Source of the DNA: Fimbriimonadaceae bacterium
GTDB lineage: Bacteria; Armatimonadota; Fimbriimonadia; Fimbriimonadales; Fimbriimonadaceae
Reading direction: 5' to 3'
Length of the DNA: 6,528 nucleotides
Assembly (NCBI GenBank): GCA_022402505.1
Contig: JAKRSE010000356.1
Location: forward strand, 1-6,528
The notes under the pieces are model-generated. The model was not told the origin of the DNA. It was given only the letters and a program-made list of their open reading frames with translations, and ran no database searches. Shown piece by piece: positions 5,138-6,528 of the stretch. Numbering within the stretch: the first letter of the stretch is position 1; every line of letters begins with the position of its first letter. Made by a program: the position numbers and the translations under genes.

Positions 5138-6528
5138 GGAGCCGAAGGCCGTTCAGGATCACCAGAACCGTCGAACCCTCGTGACCCACGACAGCCAGGG
5201 GCAGCAGGGCTCGGCGGGCTTCCGGAGACAGAAGGAAGTCGGAAAAGGCGGTGAGAATCAGGAGGCCGATCACGACCGAGGCGGCAAGGATCAGGCTCGC
5301 ACGGGTGATCCGCACCGTGCGTCGGCCGAGCCGGACCAGATCCAGGACTCCCGCCAGGCGGTCGCGCATCAGCACGGCGTGAGCGGCTTCCAGAGCTGCC
5401 CCCGAGCCGCGCCCGCCCATCGCCACCCCGACGGATGCCGCGGCCAGGCTCGGGGCGTCGTTCACCCCGTCGCCGACGTAGAGGGTCCGATGCCCGTCTC
5501 GCCCCAGGCCGGAGAGGAGCCGCTGCTTGTCTTCCGGCATCAGGCGGGCGTGGATCTCCTCCAGGCCCAGCTCCCGGGCGGTGCGGTCGGCGGCTTCGCG
5601 TCGGTCACCGGTCAGCATCACGAGGCGGCCGAAGCCCAGCTGCCGGAGTCCGGACACCAGGCTGTCGGCGTCTCCGCGAAGCCGGTCGCTGAGCTGAAAG
5701 AGCACCCAGGCTTCCGGGGTCCGGCCGAGAGCCACGGCCGAGCCCAACGCTCCGGCGGCCTCCACTTCGGCCAGCACCGAAGCCGGCACGGCATCGTGCA
5801 TCTCCGGTCGGCCGACGACGACCTCGGCCCCCTCGACGACCCCGCGCAGCCCGAGCCCAGGGATCGAAGCGGCCGAATCCGGCTCCGGCGGGTTCGGGAA
5901 TTCGGCCAGAATCCCGGCTGCGAGCGGGTGAGTGGAGCGTGATTCCAGAGCGGCGCAGGCGGCGGCCGGGGCTTGGGCTTCCGCGTCGCAAAGCCGGGCG
6001 GAACCGTCCGGCGTCCAGGCCGTGACCGCCTCAAGACGGAAGGCTCCCTTGGTCAGGGTGCCCGTCTTGTCGAAGGCGGCGACATCCGTGCGGGCGGCCG
6101 CCTCCAGAACGCCGGCCCCGTGAATGAGGAGCCCGTTTCGGGCCCCCCAGGCCAAGGCGCTGAGCGAGGCGGCGGGTGAGGCCATCACGAGGGCGCACGG
6201 GCTCAGGGCCACGAAGAGGGCCAGCGACGAGTAGATGGCCCAATCCCAATCCTGCCCGACCGCCAGTCGGACCGCCAGCGAGACGGCGAAGGCCCCCACC
6301 ACGGCAAGGGTGTACCGTGTGCCGAACCAGGCGGAGATCCGCTGATCTTCGGTCCGGTTCTCCTGGGCTTCGCGGACCAGGCTGACCACCCGGTCCAGCT
6401 GGGCCTCGCCGGCGGCGGCCGTGCATTCGACCACGAGGGCGCCGTCAAGATTCAGGGTTCCGGCCAGGACCCGGTCCCCGACTCCGTGGGGCTGAGGCTC
6501 CGATTCCCCGGTCGCCGCCGACTCATCC
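5118..6528 (-). CDS. P1B-4 type transition-metal efflux P-type ATPase, C-terminal part (start outside window)
   Basis: The frame is open from the right edge to TAG at 5120-5118, giving 469 visible residues. In order they show DESAATGES of the actuator domain, two transmembrane helices with SPC in the second (6203-6195), the phosphorylated Asp in DKTGTLT (Asp codon 6071-6069), the STHP motif of the nucleotide domain, MLTGD, GDGVNDAP, and two final helices ending with HEGST (5183-5169). SPC with HEG(S/G)T is the signature of the P1B-4 subgroup (CtpD, CoaT, PfeT), which exports Co2+ and/or Fe2+, some members also Zn2+, using ATP. CadA-type and Cu pumps carry CPC instead. Annotation pipelines often call these cadmium/zinc pumps; the visible motifs favour cobalt or iron. 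The N-terminal helices and any metal-binding domain are not visible. The 3' end overlaps the convergent gene by 20 bp. Confidence 0.95.
   Translation of the reverse strand, partial: DESAATGESEPQPHGVGDRVLAGTLNLDGALVVECTAAAGEAQLDRVVSLVREAQENRTEDQRISAWFGTRYTLAVVGAFAVSLAVRLAVGQDWDWAIYSSLALFVALSPCALVMASPAASLSALAWGARNGLLIHGAGVLEAAARTDVAAFDKTGTLTKGAFRLEAVTAWTPDGSARLCDAEAQAPAAACAALESRSTHPLAAGILAEFPNPPEPDSAASIPGLGLRGVVEGAEVVVGRPEMHDAVPASVLAEVEAAGALGSAVALGRTPEAWVLFQLSDRLRGDADSLVSGLRQLGFGRLVMLTGDRREAADRTARELGLEEIHARLMPEDKQRLLSGLGRDGHRTLYVGDGVNDAPSLAAASVGVAMGGRGSGAALEAAHAVLMRDRLAGVLDLVRLGRRTVRITRASLILAASVVIGLLILTAFSDFLLSPEARRALLPLAVVGHEGSTVLVILNGLRLLSGPRG

Noticed and set aside
5181..5942. A 253-codon plus-strand open frame antisense to the metal ATPase
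   Set aside because: The opposite strand carries unmistakable P-type ATPase motifs in one continuous frame, and the plus-strand product has no recognisable features.

Overview
The window is GC-rich throughout and tightly packed with protein-coding genes. It shows no tRNA, rRNA, CRISPR array or insertion sequence. A Cys-anchored lipoprotein and a small exported protein resembling the DNRLRE domain point to an environmental high-GC bacterium, probably diderm. The combination would suit a group such as Armatimonadota, but that placement is an impression from protein style and was not tested.

Layout from left to right. A leftward (minus-strand) block runs mutS2 (start 4404), cytidine deaminase (start 2054), a lipoprotein (start about 1608) and a membrane-anchored class III nucleotidyl cyclase (start about 731). 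The cyclase is cut by the left edge just after the first residues of its catalytic domain. The deaminase starts one base after the mutS2 stop, and the later gaps are 32 and about 55 bp, so these four genes could be one transcript. Small conserved-looking motifs before mutS2 and before the lipoprotein hint at additional internal promoters. A 97-bp divergent spacer (4405-4501) separates mutS2 from a rightward gene for a short exported protein. That spacer holds a terminator-like hairpin on the minus strand and two competing inverted repeats in the mutS2 leader. The rightward gene converges on, and overlaps by 20 bp, the 3' end of a leftward P1B-4 type metal-transporting P-type ATPase, whose N-terminal part lies beyond the right edge.

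Functionally this is mostly housekeeping: branch/recombination or ribosome-associated DNA-RNA surveillance (MutS2), pyrimidine salvage (Cdd), transition-metal efflux (ATPase) and second-messenger signalling (cyclase), plus two surface/exported proteins of unknown role. I do not see a convincing new multi-gene system. The points most worth a second look are the degenerate Smr nuclease motif of MutS2, the structured divergent spacer, the cyclase receptor next to a lipoprotein, and the variant substrate loop of the deaminase.
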